This document shows positions 11,101 to 20,520 of a DNA stretch of 64,000 nt, piece after piece. The notes beneath the pieces were generated by a model. The model was not told the origin of the DNA. It saw nothing but the letters and a program-made list of their open reading frames with translations, and did no database searches. The position numbers and the translations under genes were made by a program. The stretch spans positions 10,912,001 to 10,976,000 of the forward strand of contig OY759214.1 in NCBI GenBank assembly GCA_963662175.1, given 5' to 3'. This DNA is from Aradus depressus. Its lineage: Eukaryota > Arthropoda > Insecta > Hemiptera > Aradidae. The first letter of the stretch is position 1. The number at the start of each line of letters is the position of its first letter.

Positions 11101-12411
11101 AAGTGCCTCATACAACATCTTTGGCGTCTAGGGATCGGATGGGATGAACAGGTGCCTTCCTACTTGACAGATGAATGGACTTCTTACTGCGAGCAGTTGC
11201 ATCATCTATCTAGTATTCAGATTCCACGCTATATACTACAGCCAAACAGCACGTCATCCTGTTTAGTTGGATTCTGTGATGCGTCAGAGCGTGGGTACTG
11301 CGCAGTGGTGTATCTAGTTACTGTTGGAGAAATTAATAGCACAAGCCATCTCCTTATGGCGAAGTCCAAGGTAGCTCCCCTCAAAACATTAACTGTCCCT
11401 AGGTTAGAGTTGTGTGGAGCCTTGCTTCTTACTAAACTTTTGAAATTTCTCTTGTCAACATTTGAAAATGTCGTAACTCTGTCAAGTATCTTTGCCTTAA
11501 CGGATTCTACGACTGTCTTGTCATGGCTAAAGACGTCACCCCATCTCTTGAAAACATACGTTGCCACTAGAGTTACTCTTATTCTTGAAACACTCTCACC
11601 TACTTCGTGGCATCACGTACCCTCCGAATTAAATCCGGCAGACTGTGCTTCTCGAGGATTGCAGCCCAAACACCTCGTGAAACATCATCTGTGGTGGACA
11701 GGGCCTCCATGGCTCACTTCACACTCTTCTAATTGGCCGATTTATTCACCTTTTGACTTGCCACCTCATCTTTCCGAGCTGAAGAATTTAACCACTGTTA
11801 ACTCGTTTGTCCAAACCTCATGCAGTTCTTGGGACATATTAGAGAAGTATTCCTCTCTTTCAACACTCCAACGAGTAACAGCTTGGTGTTTGCGGTTCAA
11901 ATCTAATCTCAGATTGCCATCTGATCAACGATGTCGAGGCCCGTTGACCTGTTTGGAACTTAATAATGCTCTGACCTTCATTATTAGAGGCGTCCAGCTA
12001 GAACATCTTCAGCAGGAGCTTTTAGCGATTTCGAAAAATCAGGATTGTCACGCTTCCATTCAACGCCTCCATCCGTTCGTCGACTCCGTGGGTCTTTTGA
12101 GGGTGGGGGGTAGACTGAAACACGCCTCACTCCCTGAAGCCTCTATTTATCCGGTCATATTACCCAACTCGAGCCATCTGAGCACGTTGCTGATTGACTA
12201 TTACCATTTAAAGTACTTGCACGCAGGTCCGCGGGCTGTGCAATCTTTGGTAAGTCGGCAATATTGGATACTATCTGCCAGGAAGGCCATCAGATCTCGA
12301 CTGTCAAACATGCCTCGCTCCTTGAAGCCTCTATTCACCTTTTCATTTGGAAGGAAAGCAAGCGGCGCCCCGCAAGGACATCGTATTTCCTTATTGGGGC
12401 CCCCCTTCTAG
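8110..12411 (+). CDS. BEL/Pao Gag-Pol polyprotein, truncated in integrase
   Basis: A 1433-residue frame encodes capsid-type Gag and most of Pol. Residues ~118-265 resemble the DUF1759 Gag domain. A CxxC at 340-343, a CCHC knuckle (C373, C376, H381, C386) and a further CxxC-HH cluster at 392-404 follow. The aspartic protease has the DSG triad at 468-470. The reverse transcriptase has Asp805 in FTSDISKMYR and YIDD at 881-884. RNase H-like acidic residues are Asp1057 (FCDAS), Asp1132 (TDST) and Asp1178 (NPADCASRG). The integrase zinc domain starts (H1366, H1371, then QYWILSARKAIRSRL), but its CxxC pair and the whole catalytic core are missing. The last ~25 residues are out-of-frame sequence. The start at 8110 follows a leader with stops and precedes the Gag homology. 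Confidence 0.92.
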   Translation: MPKTMKTESQLKRFVAKKENKFRKLQLLYDASVAAGSDQSKIAIFKSRYEDIEEIRSGFQDLVEHINDLEITLDPDHVPSYQNLEAFEEMYYAIKTAAGNLLKPVQCPVEQTVKAVQPRLPKLSLPTFDGSLKGWTPFYEQFKCLIHENPAITAVEKFHYLISSISGPALSVVRTLPISEANYPIVWAALLNKYQNKRILGADILETIFNFRPLHTESPESLNQFLEVFCEAATALNNLEIVDLPGFILMHVALRSLPYETKKNFERHHINQEIPTWNNLVTYIQHQTHVLEVSQTTQQIKLNPRIQFSVGKKTLLKSPDNRLAKRGFVSTSAQSPTNACPVCKLHHTIYKCPDFLQLKPHQRQERVQALRLCFNCLKGTHLQPRCSSMTSCLTCGARHHTYLHSSSYPSRFNTTMKSSEPSTAAVDAALHAYNPQSQTSFKTVLLGTALVHIQDYLGEYQTIRVLIDSGAQTSFVTAACVQRLGLRIKKCNFPVVGLGQHIVGDTKGMTSCRIKPRDSDQPQFQVEAVILPEITSNMPGTSIPCNIYDKFKHLPLADPNFCTSAPVDFLIAADLFPHVYDGQRIVPGSEYPAALHSIFGWVITGKIEPCSSPSSPVTSLHSTYNFQLDEILKHFWESEEPPTLPIINEDNMRCEEIFTNLHYRQTDGRYVVPLPFSTSRLPTWTGSSYSSALTRLFAVERRLARHLDLKRAYQDFLDEYETLGHMTQVPEYSRLGNPQSYFIPHHAVCKISSSTTKLRVVFDASCKSSNQPSLNSLLLTGPKLQRDIVDIISRFRLHPYVFTSDISKMYRQIIIRPEDRLNQHILWRRSPEEPVKEYELNTVTYGLSASPYLTLRTLQQLANDEGARFPQAAKVLLQDVYIDDVLTGASTVEDAQNLKRDLINLFHAGGFHLRKWSSNCPELIRDIPNDHHETPLSFDPDGHEVIKVLGLQWNATTDAFSYDLAEIQPICTKRSILSHIARTYDPLGWLSPVIFRSKCLIQHLWRLGIGWDEQVPSYLTDEWTSYCEQLHHLSSIQIPRYILQPNSTSSCLVGFCDASERGYCAVVYLVTVGEINSTSHLLMAKSKVAPLKTLTVPRLELCGALLLTKLLKFLLSTFENVVTLSSIFALTDSTTVLSWLKTSPHLLKTYVATRVTLILETLSPTSWHHVPSELNPADCASRGLQPKHLVKHHLWWTGPPWLTSHSSNWPIYSPFDLPPHLSELKNLTTVNSFVQTSCSSWDILEKYSSLSTLQRVTAWCLRFKSNLRLPSDQRCRGPLTCLELNNALTFIIRGVQLEHLQQELLAISKNQDCHASIQRLHPFVDSVGLLRVGGRLKHASLPEASIYPVILPNSSHLSTLLIDYYHLKYLHAGPRAVQSLVSRQYWILSARKAIRSRLSNMPRSLKPLFTFSFGRKASGAPQGHRISLLGPPF

Positions 12412-12749
12412 CCGTACCGGAGCACATCATTCAAGAACTCCAAATGAACCACCTCAACCGATGGCAACTGATCCTGCGCTCCAGTCAGCATTTCTGGATT
12501 CGGTGGTCCCGCGATTATTTGCATACCCTCCAGCAGAGATGCAAATGGTTCACCGCCCCACCAGATCTGAAGATTGGCGATCTGGTTCTGCTTGTCGAGG
12601 CGAAGACTCCGCCCTTGCAGTGGCGTCTCGGAAGAGTGTTGGAGGTTCACCGAGGACAGGACGGTGTAGTGAGAGTTGCTACTGTGCGCACCTCTCAAGG
12701 GACCTATCTTCGCCCTGTGGTGAAGCTCTGTCCCCTGCCTACACCGTAA
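12375..12749 (+). pseudogene. BEL Pol C-terminal domain (DUF5641-like), out of frame
   Basis: In a different frame from the polyprotein the sequence reads YFLIGAPLLAVPE, FWIRWSRDYLHTLQQRCKW, KIGDLVLL, PPLQWRLGRV and YLRPVVKL, ending CPLPTP stop. These are typical of the C-terminal DUF5641-like region of BEL/Pao Pol, which normally follows the integrase core. The shift plus the missing core between ~12300 and ~12375 means one internal deletion/rearrangement separates the two parts. It has no start of its own and is probably untranslated. Confidence 0.85.
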
Positions 12750-12769
12750 TTCCCAATTCTTCCTTCCTC

Positions 12770-12796
12770 CTTCCTTTCCTTTCCTTTCCTTTCCTA
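12770..12796 (+). repeat. (TTCCT)n run in BEL 3' untranslated region
   Basis: Consecutive TTCCT units lie between the Pol stop and the polypurine tract, followed by T-rich sequence. Confidence 0.85.
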
Positions 12797-12922
12797 CTTT
12801 CCCTGTTTTTTTTTGTTTTTTATTTCTTTTATCTAACCGCCGGTGGTTATTTTTTTATTTTTGAAAGAATTCTTTTATTTTTTTGTACTTATTATTTGAC
12901 TAGAAATCCCAAGCGTGATTTC

Positions 12923-12931
12923 GGTGGGGGG
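12923..12931 (+). promoter_or_regulatory. Polypurine tract of the BEL element
   Basis: GGTGGGGGG lies immediately before the 3' LTR start, the expected primer position for plus-strand DNA synthesis. The single T within it is tolerable. Confidence 0.6.
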
Positions 12932-12933
12932 TA

Positions 12934-13258
12934 TGTTGAGGCCTAGCATTTCCCTATTCCTTCCCCCCCCCCCCCCCCCCCCTCCCCTGCCTTGTAGTGA
13001 GTGTACATCGCAGCGCCACCAGGCCCGTTGCAGCTAGCGCAATCTATCTATGAGGAGAGGAGCGGACCTGAACTATCATCAGTAGTTGTTGATCATCTGA
13101 CCTGATCTGTCGAACATCAATTGTTGACCATCTAACCTGGTCCATCACCTAACCTTGACCTCGTTCACCCATGCCGTGAGTAGAGGCCATGCTTTCATTT
13201 TTACCTTTTTTTATATACAGTCCACTTTTATCAGTTATACATACACCCGGCGTGTACA
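12934..13258 (+). repeat. BEL 3' LTR
   Basis: 325 bp, the same as the 5' LTR except for a 20-base rather than 17-base C tract. It is followed by the ATTC target duplicate. Confidence 0.93.
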
Positions 13259-13286
13259 ATTCAATTTAGGATTTTTAATAAAAAAA

Positions 13287-13426
13287 CGTAGTCGGTGAAT
13301 CACCAACAATGAACTTCCCCAGAACGAATTAATCAATTAACTTTTTGCTCCTTCTCCAAAACCAGTCGACAGTTTGCTCAAATATTCATAGTAGTCTGAA
13401 ATAGGGGCTCCGAAATCCTCATACAG
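13287..13426 (-). mobile_element. Family B, end fragment
   Basis: Begins CGTAGTCGGTGAATCACC and contains GAACTTCCCCAG, then TCAATTAACTTTTTGCTCC, CCAGTCGACAGTTTG and GGCTCCGAAATCCTCATAC. Only this end of the element is preserved. Confidence 0.7.
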
Positions 13427-14224
13427 TAGACCTTTTAACCAGTCTAGTCGGGAACGAGACCATGGTCGGTTACCCGTTTGGCCGGTTTATCCGAGGTTTC
13501 CATAAAAAATCTATTTTCGTTCAGGTATCATGAATAAACAGGCAAATAAGACGTTATTGCAACAAATGTTATTGTACATTATGTACATAAAGACATGAAC
13601 GAACACGAAAAAATTAAACATTAACATTTCAAAGATTTTTTGAAATGTAAGTCTCTCACATCACAGGTTTCAGTTTTCCTAACTCACTCATTTTTATTTA
13701 ACAGATCGTAACCGGACAAAGAAGGCAACCACAAAACTGAAAGGGAAAGGTAACTTACTCCTCTCCTTTTTCTAATTTTCAAGAAATTTGCTGCAACCAA
13801 ATTTGGAGAAAGGCTCCGAAAAAGCAACAGGCGAAGGAAAAATGAAACACAGGAGTCCGCTATGTTAATTGATTCATAGAAGAATAGACTCGGAAACAAG
13901 AGGGGAATGAAACTGGCGAACTGCCTCCCCCTCGCCAGTTCTGCCCGCCACAACACAAACACATTGCACACCTAAACATCGCGTTACTCCGTTTAATTTT
14001 CCATTTCCAAGAAAGTCCCGTCAAACTATCAATGTTTGAGTCATTCGCCAGCTATTATACGCTGAAAGAGAGAAAAAAAACTTCGGTAGACACATTGGGG
14101 ATGCCATGGTAACCACCGAGCGCACTGTCCCCGACAATAAAATGACAAGGAAATTTGTTAATCAGATGTGGATATAAAGCAATGAAGAAAATTTGACAGG
14201 TATTTAAGGCTGTTAGTGACACTG
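13427..14224. other. No gene seen
   Basis: Unique-looking sequence. The 95-residue minus-strand open frame is hydrophobic in part but shows no recognisable family, intron signals or compositional shift. Confidence 0.45.
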
Positions 14225-14463
14225 GAGGTCATATCGCCTACTACCAGAGCGCTCTTTCATCACTCTGGTGGACATGAGCCCGAATCTACTGTGGGAGTCC
14301 TAAATTTTGCCTAAACTAAATTTTTATTCTTCTAGGATAGAAATCTTTAACGAGTACCTGACATCGTTCAGGCTCGGGACCATCGCTTAACGTCAGATCC
14401 GAAGGACGGCGTGCTTAAGTTTATTTTACCTCCAAGATAAAATAAACTAAGAGCCTCGGTCGA
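14225..14463 (-). mobile_element. SINE-A, both ends truncated
   Basis: From AGGTCATATCGCCTACTACC to GAGCCTCGGTCGAG, including the hairpin arms. The B box and A box are lost at the right edge, where the LINE remnant at 14464 begins. Confidence 0.85.
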
Positions 14464-14675
14464 GTATTCTAAGCCAGTGTAAGGCACTAGACAGCAGACT
14501 TTACTGCTTTGGGTCTGACATAACGGAACCGAAGCAGATAATGGAGGGAACCTGCAGCAGAATCCTGGACTTTATTAAAGATACAGGGCTGCTATAGGGA
14601 CCAACAGACACAGGGCACACAATAGGCCTACTCTGGCCACGGTTACACAATCAGCCCTCGGAGAAAAAAAAAAAA
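14464..14675 (+). mobile_element. LINE 3' end (I/Jockey-like) with poly(A)
   Basis: The end of an ORF2 is followed by a ~65-bp 3' UTR and a run of As at 14662-14675. It is truncated on the left at the SINE-A junction. Confidence 0.7.
14469..14597 (+). pseudogene. LINE ORF2 C-terminal tail
   Basis: 42 residues: LSQCKALDSRLYCFGS, then EGTCSRILDFIKDTGLL and a stop. A Cys-x-AL ... LG ... ILxFIKxTGLL ending is typical of the C-terminus of I/R1/Jockey-type LINE ORF2 proteins, downstream of RNase H or the C-terminal zinc motif. The upstream remainder is absent. Confidence 0.65.
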
Positions 14676-15430
14676 AACACTTGAGTACTAAATTTGATAA
14701 ATAAAACGAGTTTATTTTTTGAAATGTTGTCTATTCCACTAAAGAAGTGGAAAAAAATAAGCTTGTTTTATTTATTTATTAAAAATTCCACAATATGTCC
14801 GCGTTCCTCAACTTAGAAGTTGTTACTAAATTTGACTCATAACTTGAATACTATGGATGTAATTTGGGCAGAAAAAGTGTAAAATGGCTGCTCTAAGCCC
14901 TTAGATCCCGATTTACTAACCCTGTTCGTAAGAAATTGCTTAGTATACCCTGGTTTCTTAAGAGATGATAGACTCATTTTTAGGGGACACGGTAGACTAT
15001 GAGATATTAACGGTCTGGTCCGTGTCTGATCCATAAGAGACTCAACAGAAAAACAAAAGAAGGCTAAAAACAATGACCAAAAGAACGACCAACAAACGCT
15101 TCGTGACAAATTTACATACAATGGAGAAGATAATCTGAAGGAAATCTAAGTGAAGTTAATTGGAGATGAAAATGATTACACTTTAGTCCATATGCAGAAC
15201 CCACCATCCGAAACAACCTGTCTGGTTCTTTAATGGGTTAGGTCATATTGTGTGTGTGGGGGGAGGCTGACAGGGCTCCAGGCTGGAGACCATCCAGCTT
15301 ATTTCTGGATATTATGCAGAACACACAGAACGTTTAAACAGATGACAACAAATGACTTTAAAATACTAAATTTTGTTGTCTATCCAACTAAATTCATTTT
15401 ACTAGGCACAATATGCTCACTGCGACTTTT
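14676..15430. other. No gene seen
   Basis: A+T-rich. GAAATGTTGTCTATTCCAC near 14718-14737 resembles the palindrome arm at 37905 and the repeat at 56368. A 12-bp hairpin (CCACTAAAGAAGTGG) follows. No coding signal is convincing. Confidence 0.4.
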
Positions 15431-15600
15431 ACTTACAGAGCTATAGGAAGTATAGGGGAAGTTATGTAATCGGTCAGAAATTCGATGCTGAGTTTTGAAA
15501 GAAATTTCATATTTTCAGACATCCTGATTCCAAAAATATAATAATAGATAAGTAAAGTGGCCATTACAGGACATTCTTATACCAACCATGTTTACAGTAT
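15431..15600 (+). mobile_element. Family B start plus adjoining MITE fragment
   Basis: 15431-15552 holds the first end of family B: the CTATAGGAAGTATAGGGGAAG hairpin-like stretch, GTTATGTAATCGGTCAGAAA and GACATCCTGATTCC. At 15556-15600 AGTGGCCATTACAGGACATT and CTTATACCAACC match the right end of the MITE at 50986-51208. Confidence 0.65.
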
Positions 15601-16210
15601 AACATTTTTCATGTTAATCCTATCTCAAATCTGAGGACTGTAAGAGATTGGAAATTTTATAAGGAATAATTTTGGTAAGAATCAATTTTTCGTTAGGACT
15701 AACTGTTTTCGGGTAAATCAAGGAAATGTCTAAAAATATGTGTTTCAAGACGGTTTTCGGTACGTATCTCGGAAACCGGACGACCTGCAAAAAATAGTAT
15801 TTCATATAAACAATGTGTTCTAGTTTTTTTTTACAACTTTTACTTGAAAAGATTGTTGATGAGGTCATAAACATAAGCGGTCTCAATTTTCGTCCGATTC
15901 CGAAAAAAATCTAATCAGATCTAAGTTAGAACATGTGATCCCTTCATTTCAAATTCATAGCTACATTCATTTTTGCAGTAGAGAGCTGACAACTTTCCAA
16001 TCACATACACACGCAAAGACAGACTTCATCGCAAAAATGGTCAAACCGTATTCAGGGGACCCTGATCATTCTCGAGATGAAGTCTGTCTATGTGTGTGTA
16101 ATTGGTAAAAATCCGTTGAAACCTCGAACTCGGATTTTCGCATGATTACAATACTTCCTTATAATATAATTTATATGGTTACCAGATTTACTTTGTGAAT
16201 CTCCATTCTA
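15601..16210. other. No gene seen; one imperfect inverted repeat
   Basis: Around 15998-16108 the string CAATCACATACACACGCAAA with GACAGACTTCATC is roughly inverted as GATGAAGTCTGTCTATGTGT with GTGTAATTGG, separated by ~40 bp. It may be a short foldback element. No coding signal. Confidence 0.4.
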
Positions 16211-16543
16211 GGAATAGATAATTAAAATACACAATTTCTTTGTCAAACTTCACTATATATTCTCAAATACTCAACTAGTTTCGCCGTGTTAAGGCATTAT
16301 CAAGAGTCACTTACAAACTGACAGAATTGGTTGACAGGGTAGAAGGTACAGTTATGGAGGGGGTTTTTAGGTAATGACGGGGAATCCCTTGTTTTTGTTA
16401 CCCAATGTTTGTCAACCACTTCTGCAATTCTGTCAGTTTGTAAGTGACTCTTGATAATGCCTTAACACGGCGAAACTAGTTGAGTATTTGAGAATATATA
16501 GTGAAGTTTGACAAAGAAATTGTGTATTTTAATTATCTATTCC
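16211..16543. repeat. Perfect 118-bp inverted repeat with 97-bp spacer
   Basis: Arms 16211-16328 and 16426-16543 are exact reverse complements by eye. The arms hold GGAATAGATAATTAAAATAC at the outer end and AACTAGTTTCGCCGTGTTAA inside. The string CTCTTGATAATGCC followed by TTAACACGGCGAAAC resembles the 'GATGCC...GGCGAAAC' of Penelope-like pseudo-LTRs, and the spacer continues partly inverted (GGTTGAC / GTCAACC). It is probably a head-to-head pair of element termini or a foldback transposon. Confidence 0.8.
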
Positions 16544-16559
16544 TTATAATAAATATATG

Positions 16560-16760
16560 TATAAGTAAAAATATTTGTCTGTCTGTGACCACGGTAACTC
16601 CCGATAAAATGAATGTATCGACATGTAATTTTATATGTGTACCCAGAACCCTCTAACGACGACACCTATTGATTTTCAGTCATATCGACCAAAGGGAAGA
16701 GGGGGATTAAGGGGGATGCTTAACATAAGAACTCTGATAACGTTGTCTCATTTCCCACCT
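16560..16760 (+). mobile_element. Family B, internal part
   Basis: Contains GTCTGTCTGTGACCACGGTA, ACTCCCGATAAAATGAATG, TATGTGTACCCAGAACCCTC and CCTATTGATTTTCAGTC, then CAAAGGGAAGAGGGGGATTA: one complete monomer plus the region before it. Both ends are missing. Confidence 0.7.
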
Positions 16761-17264
16761 CATTAAATTTTTTTTTTTTTTAATAAAATAAAATAACGGA
16801 ATTTTCTCATTTAGTTAGTTAATTTGACTCATGCCCGGACTTTAACAACATTTTTACTGACAAGGTTTTTTTTTTAGGTCTTCCTCTATTCCCGTATTTT
16901 TTTATTGTGGCAATAAGGAGATCAGTGTAAAAATATTTAGGCTCTCAGGAGGTCAATGGGCAAAAACGTTTTAGAAATCTTCATTTGGATGAATGGGAGG
17001 CTCCTCACAGTTTGTTTATTATTTTATTGCTTACCATAAAAATCTCACCTCTCTTTAATATAATCATTCTAAATAAATGTGAATGATATTGAGTGCTATC
17101 AAATGAACACTTACTAAGGTGAGATCTGAACTGGTTAGTCACATCCAGTGTGTTAGACGCCATGCTAGGCCACACCTGTCTCCACAACCATCCTCTATAC
17201 CTGAGTCCAGAGTCCTACCACCTCAGTGTGTCATCCACTGGTTCCATAACAAAAATGTCTCACC

Positions 17265-17618
17265 TCTCACAGTTTTTTTTAATTATTTTATATTAGCTGG
17301 CTTTTGAGGTTGCCCCTATCAAACTCCATTCAATATAAAATACAAAGAGAACGCCAGTAGCCTAGTGGTCACTGAGCTCAAGATCCAAGATATCTATCTT
17401 AGGTGAATCAAAATTTAGGGTAAAACCTTTTAAAACCCGGGCAAGATAATCTACTAAAAAATTAATAATTTAAAATTTCATAGATTTGGACTACACTATT
17501 TTATTTATTCACTTGTTTTTGAATTGTTATGTTCTTTTGAATGATTTATCAGACTGCCTGATGATAAGGGCAACCTCGAAAGCCGGCTAGCATAAAATAA
17601 TAAAAACTTTGAGTTTTT
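17265..17618. repeat. Imperfect inverted repeat, possible Penelope-like termini
   Basis: TAATTATTTTATATTAGCTG with GCTTTTGAGGTTGCCCCTATC at 17280-17320 is inverted at 17561-17612 as GATAAGGGCAACCTCGAAAG with CCGGCTAGCATAAAATAATA. The same motif occurs alone at 26085-26160. As with 16211-16543, two element ends face each other around unique sequence. Confidence 0.55.
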
Positions 17619-18411
17619 TTTTTTATTTTGCAGCCTGTGAAATAATCACTTCTCATTCATCACCCATGCTCACATTATTCTCATTAAATCTTGTATAGCA
17701 GGGTTTTTATAAAACTTGTGACTGTCGTACTCCCCCTTGGGAAAGATCTTATGGACCACACCACCCTTGGGAAAGAAATTATGACCCTTCCCTCTCATGA
17801 TTCAGGCTTATACATTTGTTTGTTTGCAATCTTCAGGCCCCGGACTAAAAAATGCATACCCTCTGAAACTAAAACAAACACAAGCAATGAAGCATTTTTG
17901 TGAAAATAAAATCAGTATTTCAAAACTTTAAAGCACCATCACTCCTAAGCTTTATCATCTTCTGTTAAAATAATATATACCATTTGCCATCTAGTCACTT
18001 TATATTTCCCTTTATTTTTCGCAAAACTATGAGGAACAAGTTTGGCAAATTTCTCTAACTATTTGGTATATATGTATATATATAGGTATGTATACGCGTT
18101 AAAATTACTGACATGCCACATCTGTTGGTAAGTGTTTGCAGCTGTCTGCATCTTCCAGCGACATGTAGTGGGCATTTCTACAATTATTTGACATATGTTG
18201 TTCAACCTTCATCATCCAACGTCTGTCCAAAATAACTGTCTTCTTTCTCATTCTTGCGTATTCTAGAATGCCCTGCTCATAAGAAACAGATACATCAATT
18301 TACAAGTGAGAGGCATCAAGCGGAGTTTTCAATGCAATTTCATGTTTTCCGACTTGCAGATTCTAAGGTTCAGGGGAGGGGATTTAATTTAAAAACTTTT
18401 TAAATTTCATT
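17619..18411. other. No gene seen
   Basis: A+T-rich. The 70-residue open frame at 17691 has no recognisable domain. Confidence 0.45.
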
Positions 18412-18452
18412 CTGGGGAAGTAAAGGTGATTCACCGAAGACTTTTTGTTAAT
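18412..18452 (+). mobile_element. Family B terminal fragment
   Basis: CTGGGGAAGTAAAGGTGATT followed by CACCGAAGACTTTTT: the terminal hairpin end only. Confidence 0.55.
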
Positions 18453-19230
18453 TAATTTGGTTAATTAAAAATAAATTTAATAAAGTAAAGAAAAATTGTC
18501 GTGTTCGAGTAAATTTTAGAGCAGGCTACCTGTACAGAGCTCGTCCTTCTTGTTTGAATCGGAATACATAAGGACGATGTCCTTTTGATAGAAGCAGGCG
18601 TAATATCATGTTTTGGGATGCCAATTGATGTTGGTAGAAACCTGTCTGTGGTGGGTAATCAAAATAAGGTGTGTTCTATCAAGGACAGAACACTGTTCTC
18701 AGCCAAATAAGGACGGAGCACATCGGCAGATACTTAAAGAAACAACAAATAAAGACGCTAAGATAGTGGGGGTGACTTTAGGGGTGGGTCATGCCGGATA
18801 TTGTGACATGGTCAGTCTGATGCTACACCTGTCACCGGTATCTGTTCTGATCCACCATTCAAGCCACTCTCTCACCTATCAAGTCTAACAAAGGACACTT
18901 TGTGATTACCTTGTCGGCAGATTCCCTCGTTAGACGAACATCCAGGGGGTGTCACGTCCACTTCACTTAGTCACTTCACTTGTTGCCGAGGAGGCACTTA
19001 CTGGCCTCACGAAGGAGACAGGGAGGGGAGTACGACGTGGACACCACCTGAAGGCACCCCCAGGAACTAAGGAACTTGTTCTGTAGCTAACTGTTCTCAG
19101 GCAGTCAATGGAGGGGCGAGGTTCTCCAGGACCCCTGGCCTCTCACTCCCAGTACTTCTCAAGATACATTGACCTCATTTCCATCCCAGTTCAGTTCTCT
19201 GCTAATTCATTTTTTTCTTCTCTTCCGGTG
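18453..19230. other. No gene recognised; GC-richer stretch
   Basis: 18600-19200 is visibly richer in G+C than its surroundings and has open frames at 18613 and 19108, but neither contains a recognisable domain or a clear exon with flanking splice sites. It could be a decayed element or noncoding host sequence. Confidence 0.35.
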
Positions 19231-19732
19231 TTTTTACTTTCCCAGCTGTACGAAGTGAAGAAGTTATGTAATTGGTCAAAAATTCGAAGCTGAATTTTCA
19301 ACGGAATTTTATGATTTCCGACCGCGTGTTTGTTTGTCCGTGAACACGACTAACTCCCGATAGAATGAATTTATAAGTGTACCTGGAACCCTATTATGAG
19401 AACGACGGATATTGATTATCAGCCAAATCGATCAAAGAAACGAGAAAATTAGGGGGAAGTGCTAACACAAAAAACTAAAATAACTCTACTCTCTGTAAAT
19501 TCAAAGCCCTATAAGGACGACACGTATTAATTTTCAGCGGAATCAACTGAAGAGAAGGGGGAAATCAGAGAGAGGCTCAACTCCAAAATCCCAATAACTG
19601 ATCATGTAATGGAAGTTTCGGCACAAAATTTAATATGGGGATTCAGAAGCCACTATATAAGTCAAATAAGGAGTTTTAGACCAAACGTAGGCTTTGGAGG
19701 GAGAGCGGAAACGTGATTGATCAATTAGTGAT
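19231..19732 (+). mobile_element. Family B, near complete, two monomers
   Basis: Starts TTTTTACTTTCCCAGCTGTA with GAAGTTATGTAATTGGTC, followed by the TGTTTGTCCGTGAACACG block, then two ~122-bp monomers (each with an AATCG/AACTG-GAAG core), and ends after GGAGGGAGAGCGGAAACG. The final hairpin is missing. Confidence 0.75.
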
Positions 19733-19850
19733 TTATGTTTGTGTTAATATTCAATAGTAGACTTACGAGTACATAGGGACTCCTAAATCCTACATATTCC
19801 AATATATTGTGAGCCTATGAGAAGTAAAGTAAACTGTTAACCTTATTTCC

Positions 19851-20078
19851 TTTGGCCAATTTGGCTGAAAATCAATAGGTGTCGTCCTTAGAGGATTCTG
19901 GATACACATATAAAGTTCTATGTCCATACATTCATTATATCGGGAGTTATCGTGCTCACATACACACACACAGAATTTTTTCGAATCTCTAAGTCTGAAA
20001 ACATGAAAAATTGCGGTAAAAACTCAACGAATTTCTGTCTAATTACATAACTTCTCCTATACTTCGTATAAGAAGGGA
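19851..20078 (-). mobile_element. Family B, partial
   Basis: From TTTGGCCAATTTGGCTGAAA through TCATTATATCGGGAGTTATC to CATAACTTCTCCTATACTTC and GTATAAGAAGGG: one monomer plus the starting end. Confidence 0.75.
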
Positions 20079-20300
20079 ACTAAAAGTAGGTAATATGAAA
20101 AGGGAACATCTGTACAAAGAAGGAGACGAGGGGTTGGGAGACAGGGTCTAAAGTGTGACAGAGGAGATAGAAAGTGAAAAACTAATAGAGGACATTGTCA
20201 GGTGATTAATGTGTTGAAAGGAAAGGAACACCAGAACACAGTCCTAAAGAGAGCATGAATCGGAGAAATGTCATCTCATCACACTTTCAACAGTATTATA

Positions 20301-20520
20301 GATGAAATGAAATGAAAATAAATTTTATTCTGGGACCGAGGTTCCCTAAGAATAAATACATGAAAATCACTGAACAGAGCAACAAATACAAATAGAATAA
20401 AATATCAGTGTTAAGGCCGAAAGGGAAATAAACTTTATAAAGACAATGGGGTATAGTGGAGGGGACGGCGCCATTAGTGAAGTGCATATACTTTGTATAG
20501 TGGCGTAGAGGTCACTGCGG
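20301..20520 (-). mobile_element. LINE 3' tail with (TTTCAT)n-type end
   Basis: The minus strand ends GGTCCCAGAATAAAATTTAT with TTTCATTTCATTTCATC, that is, an AATAAA signal followed by a repeated TTTCAT tail. The same tail occurs at 61590-61675 on the plus strand. Coding sequence was not recognised; the left boundary is firm, the right one is a guess. Confidence 0.5.

Larger units (their letters stand above)
7374..13262 (+). mobile_element. BEL/Pao LTR retrotransposon, integrase-deleted, recent insertion
   Basis: A complete insertion: 4-bp target duplication ATTC (7374-7377 and 13259-13262), LTRs at 7378-7699 and 12934-13258 beginning TG and ending CA, a primer-binding site, an untranslated leader, a Gag-Pol frame and a polypurine tract. 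The two LTRs appear identical outside a C tract of 17 versus 20 bases, so insertion was recent. The integrase catalytic core is absent, so integration must have used enzyme supplied in trans, unless the deletion arose after insertion. The order protease, reverse transcriptase, RNase H, integrase zinc domain is the BEL/Pao order. Confidence 0.93.

Noticed and set aside
12347..12946. 199-residue plus-strand frame at the end of BEL
   Set aside because: It is an alternative frame over the DUF5641-like region and continues through simple repeats into the LTR.
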